DNA of 38,093 bases, taken from contig CASGDQ010000033.1 of assembly GCA_949300325.1 (NCBI GenBank), positions 1-38,093 on the forward strand, in the 5' to 3' direction. Positions 7,779 to 15,378 of the stretch are shown here, in pieces. How positions within the stretch are numbered: the stretch's first letter is position 1; each line of letters begins with the position of its first letter. A model generated the notes under the pieces. That model made no database searches. It saw only the letters and a list, made by a program, of their open reading frames with translations, and was not told the origin of the DNA. This DNA is from an uncultured Spirochaetales bacterium. GTDB taxonomy: Bacteria > Spirochaetota > Spirochaetia > Sphaerochaetales > Sphaerochaetaceae. A program made the position numbers and the translations under genes.

Positions 7779-9152
7779 ATGGATACAGCCGTATCAATAC
7801 CGAAACAGATAGTAATCCAAGCAATACTGATATTATTGAATGCTTTTTTTGCCGCAACCGAGATTGCGGTCATATCGCTTAATGCCAACAAGCTCAAGAA
7901 GCAGGCAGAAGATGGGGATAAGAAAGCTGTAAAGCTTTTGAAGATGGTCGAAAACCCATCCAACTTCCTTTCCACAATACAGATTGGAATCACGCTGGCC
8001 GGCTTTCTAGGCTCCGCATTGGCAGCCGATACGCTTTCAGATTCGCTTGTCCATGTATTCCAAAGCTGGGGAGTAGATCTTTCATACACCGTTCTCAACA
8101 CGATATCGGTTTTCATAATCACGATCATCATATCGTTTTTCACCCTCATCTTCGGAGAGCTGGTGCCCAAACGCATCGCACAGCAGAAGGCGGACGCGGT
8201 CGCACGTTTTTCCTGCAGCGTCATCTCATCTCTGGCGAAGATCATGCGCCCTGTGATCTGGCTTCTTTCCTTCTGCACGAACACCATATTAAGGCTGTTC
8301 AGGTTCAAGACGGACGGAGAAAGCGAACAGGTTACAGAAGACGACATACGCCTGCTCGTTGATGCAGGAGGTGAATCGGGCTCGATTGAAGAGGACGAGA
8401 AGGAATGGATACAGAACGTGTTCGAATTCAACGACACCGCAGTCTCGGAAGTCATGGTCAGAACGAACGACATAATCGCAATTGAAGACACGATGCATAA
8501 TGCAGAAATCCTTGCGCTCATCAAGGAAAGCGGAAGATCCCGTTTTCCTGTTTACGGCGAGGACATCAACGACATCAAGGGAATCTTAAATGCCAGGGAC
8601 TTCCTGCTCAACCTGAACGAGGACAAGATGAAAAAGCTGAACGAGCTGTTGAGGCCGGCATACCTTGTTCCCGAGACCATACATGCGGACAAGCTGTTTT
8701 CCGATATGCAGATGAAAAAGCAGCATATGGCAATCTGTGTGGACGAATACGGCCAGACCAGCGGACTTATTACGCTCGAGGATCTGCTTGAGGAGATAGT
8801 CGGCAATATCTACGATGAGTTCGACGAACAGGAGGAAGAGGAGCTCCAGAAGCTGGGAGATAATCTATGGAAGGTCTCCGGCTCGCTTCCCGTCGAGGAT
8901 CTGGAAGAGGCATTGGATATCGCACTGCCTGATGAGGAACTCGATTTCGACACTGTTGGAGGCATGGTATTCTCCTGCCTCAATGAAATTCCCCAGGACG
9001 GGACGGAACTTGATGTGGAGATTTTCGGCATGAAAATCCATGTTACAAAGATCGAGGACAGGAGAATCGTTGAGGCCCTTGTTTCCAAAATAGATTCGGA
9101 GGCTCCTAATCCAAAAGAAAAGGAAACAATGCCGGAAACGATGGAGGAATGA
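7779..9152 (+). CDS. CNNM/CorC-HlyC family membrane protein with DUF21, CBS pair and CorC domain (457 aa)
   Basis: Members are linked to Mg2+ (and Co2+) transport or export; the hemolysin name is historical. Domain order: DUF21-type membrane domain (about 1-180, starting LILLNAFFAATEIAVISLN, with FGELVPKRIA near 128-137), two CBS motifs (about 215-335, with EVMVRTNDIIAIE and VDEYGQTSGLITLEDLLEEIVG), an acidic linker DEFDEQEEEE, and a C-terminal CorC/HlyC transporter-associated domain (about 360-440, LDFDTVGGMVFSCL). Length and order are normal for the family. A strong GAGGAG lies 5 bases before the ATG and may be masked by the leader. It is a single-gene unit ending in a terminator at 9166. 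Confidence 0.93.
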   Translation: MDTAVSIPKQIVIQAILILLNAFFAATEIAVISLNANKLKKQAEDGDKKAVKLLKMVENPSNFLSTIQIGITLAGFLGSALAADTLSDSLVHVFQSWGVDLSYTVLNTISVFIITIIISFFTLIFGELVPKRIAQQKADAVARFSCSVISSLAKIMRPVIWLLSFCTNTILRLFRFKTDGESEQVTEDDIRLLVDAGGESGSIEEDEKEWIQNVFEFNDTAVSEVMVRTNDIIAIEDTMHNAEILALIKESGRSRFPVYGEDINDIKGILNARDFLLNLNEDKMKKLNELLRPAYLVPETIHADKLFSDMQMKKQHMAICVDEYGQTSGLITLEDLLEEIVGNIYDEFDEQEEEELQKLGDNLWKVSGSLPVEDLEEALDIALPDEELDFDTVGGMVFSCLNEIPQDGTELDVEIFGMKIHVTKIEDRRIVEALVSKIDSEAPNPKEKETMPETMEE

Positions 9153-9165
9153 TAGTGATGCATGG

Positions 9166-9194
9166 TGCTATGGCAAACCCATAGCATTTTTATT
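9166..9194 (+). terminator. Intrinsic terminator of the CNNM-type gene
   Basis: TGCTATGG (9166-9173) pairs perfectly with CCATAGCA (9179-9186) and is followed by TTTTTATTT. It lies 14 bases after the stop codon. Confidence 0.9.
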
Positions 9195-9196
9195 TG

Positions 9197-9781
9197 CTAT
9201 TCCACAAGCTCCAGAACAAGCCCCCGGATAAGAGTATGCACGGCCTTATCAAGGTCATCTATCATATCATCATGCAGGAGAATATAGTATATTGATGAGA
9301 AGGCCTGCTGGAATGCCTCCACATCCTCCTCATCATCTATTGCGAAATAAGAGAGCAGATTCTCTATATAGCCCTTTCTCGCCCTTTCCATCTCGCTGCG
9401 CTCCTGAGGCGAAATCTTCCTCATGACAAGCTCTGCTTGGCTGTCATCCAGAAATCTGTATATGCCCTTTTCATACGCGCTCATCACCATCTTGTGGAAA
9501 ATGGTCGTCAGGCTTGTTACGATATGGTTTTCATCCAGCTCCTGCAGCATGTCAAGATAGCGTTTGTTCTCACTTTCTTCAAAGGTCTTCATCACATCAA
9601 GAAAAAGATGCTCCTTGCTCTCGTAAAAGATGTAGAAGGTTCCCTTCGCAATCCCTGCCATGCGCACAAGCTCATCAACAGTCGTCCGCTTCACCCCATA
9701 GCGTGCAAGACATTTTTCTGCGGCATTGCGCAGGCTTATCCTTATATTTTCCTTTTCTTGAGGAGAGAACGTCTTAGGCAT
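9197..9781 (-). CDS. TetR/AcrR family transcriptional regulator (194 aa)
   Basis: The N-terminal helix-turn-helix is clear: RNAAEKCLARYGVKRTTVDELVRMAGIAKGTFYIFYESKEHLF (about residues 16-58), followed by a variable all-helical ligand domain. The in-frame ORF extends to 9850, but I choose the ATG at 9781 (MPKTFSPQE) because AGAGGT lies just before it and the TetR fold begins there; the 23 extra residues of the longer version resemble no TetR N terminus. It is divergent from the stand-alone ABC ATPase gene. An inverted repeat at 9795-9818, directly before the gene, is the likely auto-operator. The ligand and other targets are not evident. Confidence 0.93.
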   Translation of the reverse strand: MPKTFSPQEKENIRISLRNAAEKCLARYGVKRTTVDELVRMAGIAKGTFYIFYESKEHLFLDVMKTFEESENKRYLDMLQELDENHIVTSLTTIFHKMVMSAYEKGIYRFLDDSQAELVMRKISPQERSEMERARKGYIENLLSYFAIDDEEDVEAFQQAFSSIYYILLHDDMIDDLDKAVHTLIRGLVLELVE

Positions 9782-9794
9782 TTTTACCTCTTTT

Positions 9795-9818
9795 TGACTA
9801 AATTTGTCTATATAGTCA
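9795..9818. promoter_or_regulatory. Candidate TetR operator
   Basis: TGACTA and TAGTCA form an inverted repeat with a 12-base centre, 14 bases upstream of the TetR start codon. Its size and position suit an autoregulatory TetR operator. It is about 60 bases from the divergent ATPase promoter, so control of that gene is less certain. Confidence 0.5.
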
Positions 9819-9879
9819 TCAAAACACGTTTTTTGAGTCCTTTCAAGCAAAAAAACTGCTTTTTTGCCATAACTTTCAT

Positions 9880-9909
9880 TTGACCCGGAAGGAAAATGGG
9901 CAGTATGCT
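9880..9909 (+). promoter_or_regulatory. Promoter of the stand-alone ABC ATPase gene
   Basis: TTGACC (9880-9885), 18 bases, TATGCT (9904-9909), about 33 bases upstream of the chosen start. The ribosome binding site AAGGAGAA follows at about 9930. Confidence 0.55.
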
Positions 9910-9942
9910 GGATTCATAGGAAAAAAACTAAGGAGAAACGCA

Positions 9943-11037
9943 ATGAGTGCAGTTGTATTGAAGAATATCTGCAAGATCTACGATGGCGGAGTCAAGGCTG
10001 TTGACAACGTAAACATCAACATCGAAGATCAGGAATTCGTTGTTCTCGTAGGCCCTTCTGGTTGTGGTAAGTCTACAACACTCAGGATGGTCGCCGGCCT
10101 TGAAGACATCTCCTCCGGAGAGCTCTACATCGACGGCAAGCTTATGAACGACGTTCCGCCTAAGGATAGGGACATCGCAATGGTTTTCCAGAACTATGCT
10201 CTTTATCCTCATATGACCGTTTATGATAACATGGCATTCGGTCTCAAGATCAGGAAGTTCCCGAAGGAAGAGATCGACCAGAGAGTTAGGGAAGCTGCAA
10301 AGATCCTCGACATCGAGATGCTTCTTGAAAGAAAGCCGAAGGCTCTTTCCGGTGGACAGAGACAGAGGGTTGCTGTAGGCCGTGCAATCGTCCGCAAGCC
10401 GAAAGTATTCCTTTTCGACGAACCGCTTTCAAACCTTGATGCTAAGCTCCGTGTTCAGATGAGAGCTGAGATCTCCGGACTCCACCACAGGCTCAAGGCA
10501 ACAATGATCTATGTTACCCACGACCAGGTTGAGGCACTCACCATGGCTGACAAGATCGTTGTCATGAAGCTTGGTGTAATCCAGCAGATCGGCGGACCGC
10601 TCGAACTCTACAACGAGCCGGACAACAAGTTCGTCGCAGGCTTCATCGGAAGCCCACCCATGAACTTCATCGTTCTCACCGTCAAGGAAGAGGGTGGCAA
10701 GATGTACGTTGACGAAGGCAAGTTCCGCCTCGAAGTCACCGATGCTCAGGCCAAGTTCCTCAAGCCGTATGTCGGCAAGGAAGTAACTTTCGGCATCAGG
10801 CCGGAAGATGTAGAATTCTCCCACACACCGGTTGACGGAAAGACAATCGATGGAAAGGTCAACGTTGTTGAGCCTCTCGGCTCCGAGACACAGGTTCACA
10901 TCGCAACTGACAGGGCGAATGTCGTTGGAAAGATCGATCCTTCCGTAACTCCTGTTGTCGGTGAAGAGGTAAGCCTCGTCGTCAACATGGAGAAGGCAAG
11001 ATTCTTCGACCTTGAGACAGAAGTAAGGATCAGATAA
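9943..11037 (+). CDS. Stand-alone sugar ABC importer ATPase, MsmX/MsmK/UgpC type (364 aa)
   Basis: An energising ATPase of CUT1 carbohydrate importers. Walker A GPSGCGKST (about 36-44), Q-loop VFQNYALYPHMTVYDNMAFGL, signature ALSGGQRQRVAVGRAIVRKPKVFLFDEPLSNLDAKLR, H-loop VTHDQVEAL, and a C-terminal TOBE/MalK-like region with GIRPEDVEF. It sits alone between its own promoter and terminator with no permease or binding protein nearby. This is typical of MsmX-like ATPases shared by several sugar importers in one cell. Its codons are strikingly uniform (CTC, ATC, GTT, AAG), consistent with strong expression. I choose the ATG at 9943 because of AAGGAGAA eight bases upstream; an earlier ATG at 9880 overlaps the promoter. 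Which importers it serves cannot be seen here. Confidence 0.93.
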   Translation: MSAVVLKNICKIYDGGVKAVDNVNINIEDQEFVVLVGPSGCGKSTTLRMVAGLEDISSGELYIDGKLMNDVPPKDRDIAMVFQNYALYPHMTVYDNMAFGLKIRKFPKEEIDQRVREAAKILDIEMLLERKPKALSGGQRQRVAVGRAIVRKPKVFLFDEPLSNLDAKLRVQMRAEISGLHHRLKATMIYVTHDQVEALTMADKIVVMKLGVIQQIGGPLELYNEPDNKFVAGFIGSPPMNFIVLTVKEEGGKMYVDEGKFRLEVTDAQAKFLKPYVGKEVTFGIRPEDVEFSHTPVDGKTIDGKVNVVEPLGSETQVHIATDRANVVGKIDPSVTPVVGEEVSLVVNMEKARFFDLETEVRIR

Positions 11038-11056
11038 AAGATCGCCTTCAAAATAG

Positions 11057-11088
11057 AGCCGCCGTTTTTTCGGCGGTTCTTTTTTTTT
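11057..11088 (+). terminator. Intrinsic terminator of the ABC ATPase gene
   Basis: AGCCGCCG (11057-11064) and CGGCGGTT (11071-11078) form an eight-pair stem with one G-U pair and a T6 loop, followed by a long T run. It lies 19 bases after the stop. Confidence 0.93.
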
Positions 11089-11098
11089 CAGAAATTCC

Positions 11099-11172
11099 TT
11101 GCAAAACCCTTGAAATGATGATATGTGTAAAGGTGCGGGCAAGCCTCGCGCTACACTTTATCATCAAGGAGG
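11099..11172 (+). promoter_or_regulatory. Promoter and long inverted repeat in the mgtE leader
   Basis: TTGCAA (11099-11104), 17 bases and TATGTG (11122-11127) are the best promoter candidate. The region 11116-11166 folds as one long arm: TGATGATA with TATCATCA, then GTGTA with TACAC, then GTGCGGG with CTCGCGC around a short loop. The -10 lies in the left arm, so either the repeat is an operator or the true start is further upstream. GGAGG at 11168-11172 follows at once and serves the small ORF downstream. Confidence 0.45.
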
Positions 11173-11177
11173 ACGAC

Positions 11178-11249
11178 GTGAACATATGTGGACAACAGAT
11201 GCAGACCGCTGAGCCTCCAAGTTTGAATGCTCTTTCCTGCAATCTGTAA
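11178..11249 (+). CDS. Possible leader peptide upstream of mgtE (23 aa)
   Basis: A GTG codon five bases after a strong GGAGG opens a 23-codon frame ending in TAA, with an acidic-proline-proline segment (AEPPS) in the middle. It ends 33 bases before the mgtE start. In enterobacterial mgtA and related leaders, short peptides with acidic and proline codons sense low Mg2+ through ribosome destabilisation; the parallel here is an inference from position and composition only. The frame may also be chance. Confidence 0.35.
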   Translation: MNICGQQMQTAEPPSLNALSCNL

Positions 11250-11282
11250 TCATTTCATCATGTTTGACGTCTCAATGGAAAA

Positions 11283-12395
11283 ATGAGACTTACACCGTTG
11301 TTTTACAGGGGTTTTCATGCCCTTGCATGCATTAGGCTCGGGAGAGCTCTCTCGAATCTGGATAAAAAAGAAAATAATATGTTCCTATCGCTATGCTCAA
11401 ACGAGGAGAAAAGCATCTGCCTTAAAACGGCTCATGATGCAAAGGCATCCGAAATCTGGAGGGCTGCGGAAAAAGCGGAGAAATTCAGAAGATCTGTTTC
11501 CCTCCTGCCCTCTTGCCCCCACATACATCTGCAATACGGCTGGAGCGTAGATAAAGCGATATCGGAAATCAGGAAATCCGATATAAGCGGATGTTCAGGA
11601 ACCTGCTATGTGACGGACTTAGACGGAAGGCTGAAAGGAACGGTTGGAACTGCAATGCTTATAGCCGCTGAAAAGAGCACTCCGCTGAAGGAAATCATAT
11701 CTTCACCCTGTTCTTTCATAAGCGGAAGCATGGTGGTTTCCGATGCCGCATCAGAGGTGGAAGACATGTTTCTGGACGAGCTTCCTGTGCTCGATAACGA
11801 AGGCAGGCTGATATCGGTAATCAGACGGGAACAGCTTATAAGGGAGAACGACAAGCAGTACTTCGGCGGAAGCGTGTTCATGCTTGCAAAAAACAGGATG
11901 CTTTGGCTGCTGCTGCTCATGTTTTCTGCAATGATCACTGGAAAGATCCTAGGCCGCTATGAAAATGCATTTGCCGCCCTGCCCGTTCTTGTGACATTCA
12001 TTCCAATGCTGACCGATACAGGAGGAAACGCAGGCAGCCAGAGCTCAACGGTTGTAATAAGGGCTATGGCGCTTGGAGAGATCGGAACAAAGGATATAGG
12101 AAAGGTTCTGCTCAAGGAATTTTTGATAGCGCTCATCGTAGGCTCCAGCCTGGCCATGCTTAATTTTCTGAGGCTTGAGCTCATCGGGAATCCCTTGGCC
12201 ATAGCTCTCACGGTCTCCCTTTCGCTTTATGCCACGGTTGTGATCTCGAAATGCATCGGAGGAACCCTTCCGCTGGTAGCAAAGAAATTGAACATGGACC
12301 CGGCAATGATGGCCGCTCCTTTGATCACCACGGTTGTGGATGCAATAAGCCTGATCATATATTTCTCAATCGCCAGCCATCTGCTTGCCTTATGA
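11283..12395 (+). CDS. mgtE: MgtE family Mg2+ channel/transporter with shortened N domain (370 aa)
   Basis: A gated Mg2+ uptake channel of the inner membrane. The CBS pair is visible (about 88-205: YVTDLDGRLKG and LPVLDNEGRLISVIRREQLI). It is followed by five membrane helices containing the family's ion-path signature TDTGGNAGSQSSTVVIRAMALGEI (about 245-268, key residues GGNAGSQS). Usual MgtE proteins are about 450 residues with a roughly 130-residue N-terminal Mg2+-sensing superhelix. Here only about 85 poorly matching residues precede the CBS domains, so the sensing domain is shortened or diverged. The ATG at 11283 follows a weak GGA and lies inside a GTCTCA...TGAGAC hairpin (11269-11274 with 11284-11289). 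A start at 11379 is a possible alternative. Confidence 0.88.
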   Translation: MRLTPLFYRGFHALACIRLGRALSNLDKKENNMFLSLCSNEEKSICLKTAHDAKASEIWRAAEKAEKFRRSVSLLPSCPHIHLQYGWSVDKAISEIRKSDISGCSGTCYVTDLDGRLKGTVGTAMLIAAEKSTPLKEIISSPCSFISGSMVVSDAASEVEDMFLDELPVLDNEGRLISVIRREQLIRENDKQYFGGSVFMLAKNRMLWLLLLMFSAMITGKILGRYENAFAALPVLVTFIPMLTDTGGNAGSQSSTVVIRAMALGEIGTKDIGKVLLKEFLIALIVGSSLAMLNFLRLELIGNPLAIALTVSLSLYATVVISKCIGGTLPLVAKKLNMDPAMMAAPLITTVVDAISLIIYFSIASHLLAL

Positions 12396-12404
12396 AAAAC
12401 AAAT

Positions 12405-12432
12405 GGGCGCCGCCGGCGCCCTCTTATTCTCA
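12405..12432. terminator. Bidirectional terminator between mgtE and lysC
   Basis: GGGCGCC (12405-12411) and GGCGCCC (12415-12421) form a perfect seven-pair stem with a 3-base loop. T-rich tracts flank both sides: TCTTATTCT on the plus strand and ATTTGTTTTTC on the minus strand. It serves the convergent mgtE and aspartate kinase genes. Confidence 0.85.
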
Positions 12433-13734
12433 TCTGAAAAGCCTGTCGTAAACCACGCTGACCGCTCTCTGCCTGTCCTCCTCGTTTATTCCAAAGGTGA
12501 AGGAGACATCGCTTGCACCGTAATTCAGGAAGGAAATCTTTATCCCGCTGTCATAAAGGGCCTGCGAGGCTCTCAGGTAATCGCTGGTCTCCAAAAGGTT
12601 TGTGCCGACAACACCGAGGATCGCATATCCGCTGTCAACAGAAATCGTATCGAGATCGAACTCGGCCTTAAGCCTTTCACACATGGCTTCAACGACGCTC
12701 TCGGTTGCATTGCTGGTCTCATAATACCATACCATGCTGTCGATCCCCTGGAGGGAATATACAGGCTTGATGCCGAATATATGGAGCCTTGTGAGCAGCG
12801 CATGCCTCATGCCCTGCTTCTTGAAAAGCATGAGCTTCCTGATGCTTATGCGCGAGAGCCCGCCGCGTGCAGATACGCCGGCAAGCTTCATCTCCCCGGA
12901 TTCTGGCACAATGAGTGTTCCTGGATCGTTTGGGCTGTTGGTATTCTTGATGTTTATTGGAATCTCCACAGGAAGGATCGGAGCAATGGCCTCCTCATGG
13001 AAGACAGAAGCGCCGAGATCTGAAAGCTCCCTGACCTCTCTGTAGCTTATCGCATCGATAACCTTGGCATCGGGAATCAGGCGGGGATCGGCGCTGAAAA
13101 TTCCGGACACATCCGTCCAGTTCTCGTACATATCCGCATTTATTGCGCGGGCGACAATGCTTCCGGTTATATCGGAGCCGCCCCTAGTGAATGTCTTTAT
13201 GACATTATCCTCTGTAGAGCCGTAGAAGCCGGGAAGGACAAATCCCTTTGCCTTCTTATTATCGAGCATCATCGAGACGCGGTCGTAGCTGAACGGATTC
13301 ACAGTCCCATCGCTGTTGATCACGATGCATTCTGCGGCATCCACAAACTCCCATTTGAGATATTGGCTGATAAGAAAGGCGCTGAGGTATTCGCCGCGGC
13401 TTGCAGCATAATCCGCACCCCTGCCTGCATCGATCAGGCATCTGATCTCATCAAGCTGCGCAGAAAGGGCCTTTGTATCGAGGCCAAGTTCACGGGCTAT
13501 GCCAAGATACCTCTCGGCAATGACTTGGAAAACGGGCTTGCAGCTCTGTCCTTTTTGGACCATCTTGTTGCACTGATACAAAAGATCAGTGATCTTATCG
13601 TCTTCCTTACATCTTTTTCCCGGAGCGGAAACCACTATAACCTTTCTCTTCTTATCCTCGTCAAGGATGGCCTTGACCTTCTTGATCTGGGAGGCGTCAG
13701 CTACGCTGGAACCGCCGAATTTGCAAACTGTCAT
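12430..13734 (-). CDS. lysC: Aspartate kinase, monofunctional, with C-terminal ACT domains (434 aa)
   Basis: Phosphorylates L-aspartate, the first step toward lysine, threonine, methionine and diaminopimelate. The N terminus MTVCKFGGSSVAD has the amino-acid kinase KFGGSS motif, and substrate and nucleotide motifs follow (GEYLSAFLISQYL, FVLPGFYGST, TFTRGGSDITGSIVARAINADMYENWTDVSGIFSADPR). The tandem ACT region covers about 300-434 and probably binds the feedback inhibitor. Length is normal for a monofunctional kinase. It is a single-gene unit with a well-formed promoter inside an inverted repeat and a hairpin in the 5' leader. I see no lysine riboswitch (L box) in that leader. The gene symbol is generic; the thrA or metL feedback class cannot be decided from sequence. 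Confidence 0.93.
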   Translation of the reverse strand: MTVCKFGGSSVADASQIKKVKAILDEDKKRKVIVVSAPGKRCKEDDKITDLLYQCNKMVQKGQSCKPVFQVIAERYLGIARELGLDTKALSAQLDEIRCLIDAGRGADYAASRGEYLSAFLISQYLKWEFVDAAECIVINSDGTVNPFSYDRVSMMLDNKKAKGFVLPGFYGSTEDNVIKTFTRGGSDITGSIVARAINADMYENWTDVSGIFSADPRLIPDAKVIDAISYREVRELSDLGASVFHEEAIAPILPVEIPINIKNTNSPNDPGTLIVPESGEMKLAGVSARGGLSRISIRKLMLFKKQGMRHALLTRLHIFGIKPVYSLQGIDSMVWYYETSNATESVVEAMCERLKAEFDLDTISVDSGYAILGVVGTNLLETSDYLRASQALYDSGIKISFLNYGASDVSFTFGINEEDRQRAVSVVYDRLFR

Positions 13735-13754
13735 GTCCTAATCCTCATCAGTTC

Positions 13755-13787
13755 AAAATCCATCAGCATATATCCTTAATGGATTTT
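13755..13787 (-). promoter_or_regulatory. Perfect 9-bp hairpin in the aspartate kinase 5' leader
   Basis: AAAATCCAT and ATGGATTTT are exact inverted copies around a 15-base loop. They would lie within the first few bases of the predicted lysC mRNA (start near 13792) and about 21 bases before the start codon. No T run follows, so it is not a terminator by itself. Confidence 0.5.
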
Positions 13788-13798
13788 CACGCTTATGG

Positions 13799-13835
13799 AT
13801 TATACTTGAGAATCCCCCATATGGCAATTCTCAAG
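13799..13835 (-). promoter_or_regulatory. lysC promoter embedded in a 31-bp inverted repeat (candidate operator)
   Basis: On the minus strand TTGCCA (13827-13822), exactly 17 bases, and TATAAT (13804-13799) make a near-consensus sigma-70 promoter. CTTGAGAAT (13805-13813) and ATTCTCAAG (13827-13835) form a perfect 9-base inverted repeat bracketing the -35 and touching the -10. A dimeric repressor bound there would block RNA polymerase. Confidence 0.65.
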
Positions 13836-13862
13836 GCATAACAGAGCCTTAATTTTTATGTG

Positions 13863-13891
13863 TGGACAAAAACAGGATTTAACAATATAAA
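13863..13891 (+). promoter_or_regulatory. Promoter of the first MATE gene (probable leaderless transcript)
   Basis: TGGACA (13863-13868), 17 bases and TATAAA (13886-13891). The ATG at 13901 begins only 9 bases after the -10, where transcription itself should start, and no ribosome binding site precedes it. Confidence 0.55.
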
Positions 13892-13900
13892 GTAGTCTGT

Positions 13901-15253
13901 ATGAGTGAACAGAACACACCACAAAAAAACATAATGGGATACGAGCCTATTGGAAAGCTCATATTTAAGATCAGCTTCCCGATAATGCTCAGCATGCTGA
14001 TCCAGGCGATGTACAACATCGTGGACAGCATTTTCGTCTCCTGGCTTTCGGAAGAAGCGCTTGCCGCCGTAACCCTGGCCTTCCCTCTTCAGAACCTCAT
14101 GATCGCATTTGGAATCGGAACTGCGGTCGGAGTCAACAGCCTGCTGGCAAGACGGCTTGGAGAAGGCAATTACAAGGATGCGGAAAAGGCAGGTAACAAC
14201 GGGCTCTTTTTGTCATTCTGCACCTGGCTGCTGTTTGCAATAGTCGGCATATTGTTTGCAAAACCGTTTTTGTCGCTTTTCACCAAGGATGCGGAGCTGC
14301 TTGGCATGGCCACCTCGTATTCCCGCATCGTACTTATAATATCCTGCGGAATATTCTTTGAAGTGACTTGCGAGCGCATCATGCAGGCCACCGGTGACAG
14401 CATACACCCGATGATAACCCAGACAGTGGGAGCTGTTGCGAACATAATACTCGATCCAATCTTCATCTTCACACTCGGCATGGGAGTGTCAGGAGCTGCG
14501 ATTGCAACTGTGATCGGACAGCTTATTGCGATGGCCTTGGCCTTCTGCTTCGTATTCAAGAACAAGCAGATACATCTGTCGCTCAAAGGATTCCATCCTG
14601 ATAAGAAAATCATAAGCGACATATATGCCGTAGGCGTGCCGACAATAATAACCAACAGCATCAGCACTGTCATGGTAAGCGGCATAAATGGCATATTGAT
14701 AGCCTTCAGCACCACTGCAGTATCTATATTCGGCATCTACTTTAAGCTTCAGAGCTTCGTTTTCATGCCGATTTTCGGCCTATCCGCAGGCCTGGTACCG
14801 ATTATAGGATTCAATTACGGAGCAAGGAACAGGCATAGGATCACGGAAACAGTGAGAAAAGGATGCATCATCGGCTTTGTGATAATGGCAATAGGATTCC
14901 TTATCTTCCAGCTCTTTCCAGAAGAGCTTTTGGGAATGTTCAAATCCAGCCCGGAAATGGATGCAATGGGAATTCCGGCCTTGAGAATCATCTCAATCAA
15001 TTTCATGATGGCTGCAATCTCCATAGCCATGGGCGCCACATTCCAAGCTGTAGGAGTCGGAATATATACGATGATAGTATCCATCGGAAGACAGCTTGTC
15101 ATCCTTTTGCCTGGAGCGTTCATCCTTAGCCGCATAGCCGGCGTAACAGGAGTCTGGTGGTCGTTCCCGTTTGCTGAGATCGTCGGGCTCTGCATAACAA
15201 TATTCCTTTATATACGCATATACAGGAAAAAGATCAGGCCGTTGGAAGAATAA
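13901..15253 (+). CDS. MATE family multidrug/toxin exporter (450 aa)
   Basis: A Na+- or H+-coupled efflux carrier of the inner membrane, DinF/NorM-like prokaryotic branch. Twelve hydrophobic segments in two six-helix halves are visible. The first half begins PIGKLIFKISFPIMLSMLIQ with YNIVDSIFVSWLSEEALAAVTLAFP, a typical MATE opening, and the second carries GLSAGLVPIIGFNYGARNRHRI. Length is normal. The substrate is unknown. It is divergent from aspartate kinase and shares the roughly 165-base region with its operator-like repeats. No ribosome binding site precedes the ATG; see the leaderless observation. Confidence 0.93.
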   Translation: MSEQNTPQKNIMGYEPIGKLIFKISFPIMLSMLIQAMYNIVDSIFVSWLSEEALAAVTLAFPLQNLMIAFGIGTAVGVNSLLARRLGEGNYKDAEKAGNNGLFLSFCTWLLFAIVGILFAKPFLSLFTKDAELLGMATSYSRIVLIISCGIFFEVTCERIMQATGDSIHPMITQTVGAVANIILDPIFIFTLGMGVSGAAIATVIGQLIAMALAFCFVFKNKQIHLSLKGFHPDKKIISDIYAVGVPTIITNSISTVMVSGINGILIAFSTTAVSIFGIYFKLQSFVFMPIFGLSAGLVPIIGFNYGARNRHRITETVRKGCIIGFVIMAIGFLIFQLFPEELLGMFKSSPEMDAMGIPALRIISINFMMAAISIAMGATFQAVGVGIYTMIVSIGRQLVILLPGAFILSRIAGVTGVWWSFPFAEIVGLCITIFLYIRIYRKKIRPLEE

Positions 15254-15266
15254 AGCAAAACTCATG

Positions 15267-15293
15267 CGCCGTAGGGATACGGCGTTTTTTTTT
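15267..15293 (+). terminator. Intrinsic terminator of the first MATE gene
   Basis: CGCCGT (15267-15272) pairs with ACGGCG (15279-15284), followed by nine T, 13 bases after the stop codon. Confidence 0.9.
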
Positions 15294-15310
15294 AAATAAT
15301 TTTTGGAATA

Positions 15311-15352
15311 TTTATGCAGGATATTGACAGTGTTATGCATATTTCCTATATT
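15311..15352 (+). promoter_or_regulatory. Promoter of the amino-acid binding protein with upstream 13-bp motif
   Basis: TTGACA (15324-15329), 17 bases, TATATT (15347-15352): near-consensus sigma-70. The motif TTTATGCAGGATA (15311-15323) abuts the -35. A copy differing at one base (TTTATGCAAGATA, 16241-16253) stands before the permease promoter, suggesting a shared regulator site. A second TTATGCATA lies in the spacer. Confidence 0.7.
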
Positions 15353-15378
15353 GTTTCCCGTAAATAGGAGAGAAAAAA

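Noticed and set aside
10429..11142. Long minus-strand frame opposite the stand-alone ATPase gene
   Set aside because: It arises from strong codon bias in the ATPase gene; no start signal and no family resemblance.
13735..13900. Lysine riboswitch or T-box upstream of aspartate kinase
   Set aside because: The leader is about 60 bases at most and lacks the L-box and T-box motifs.
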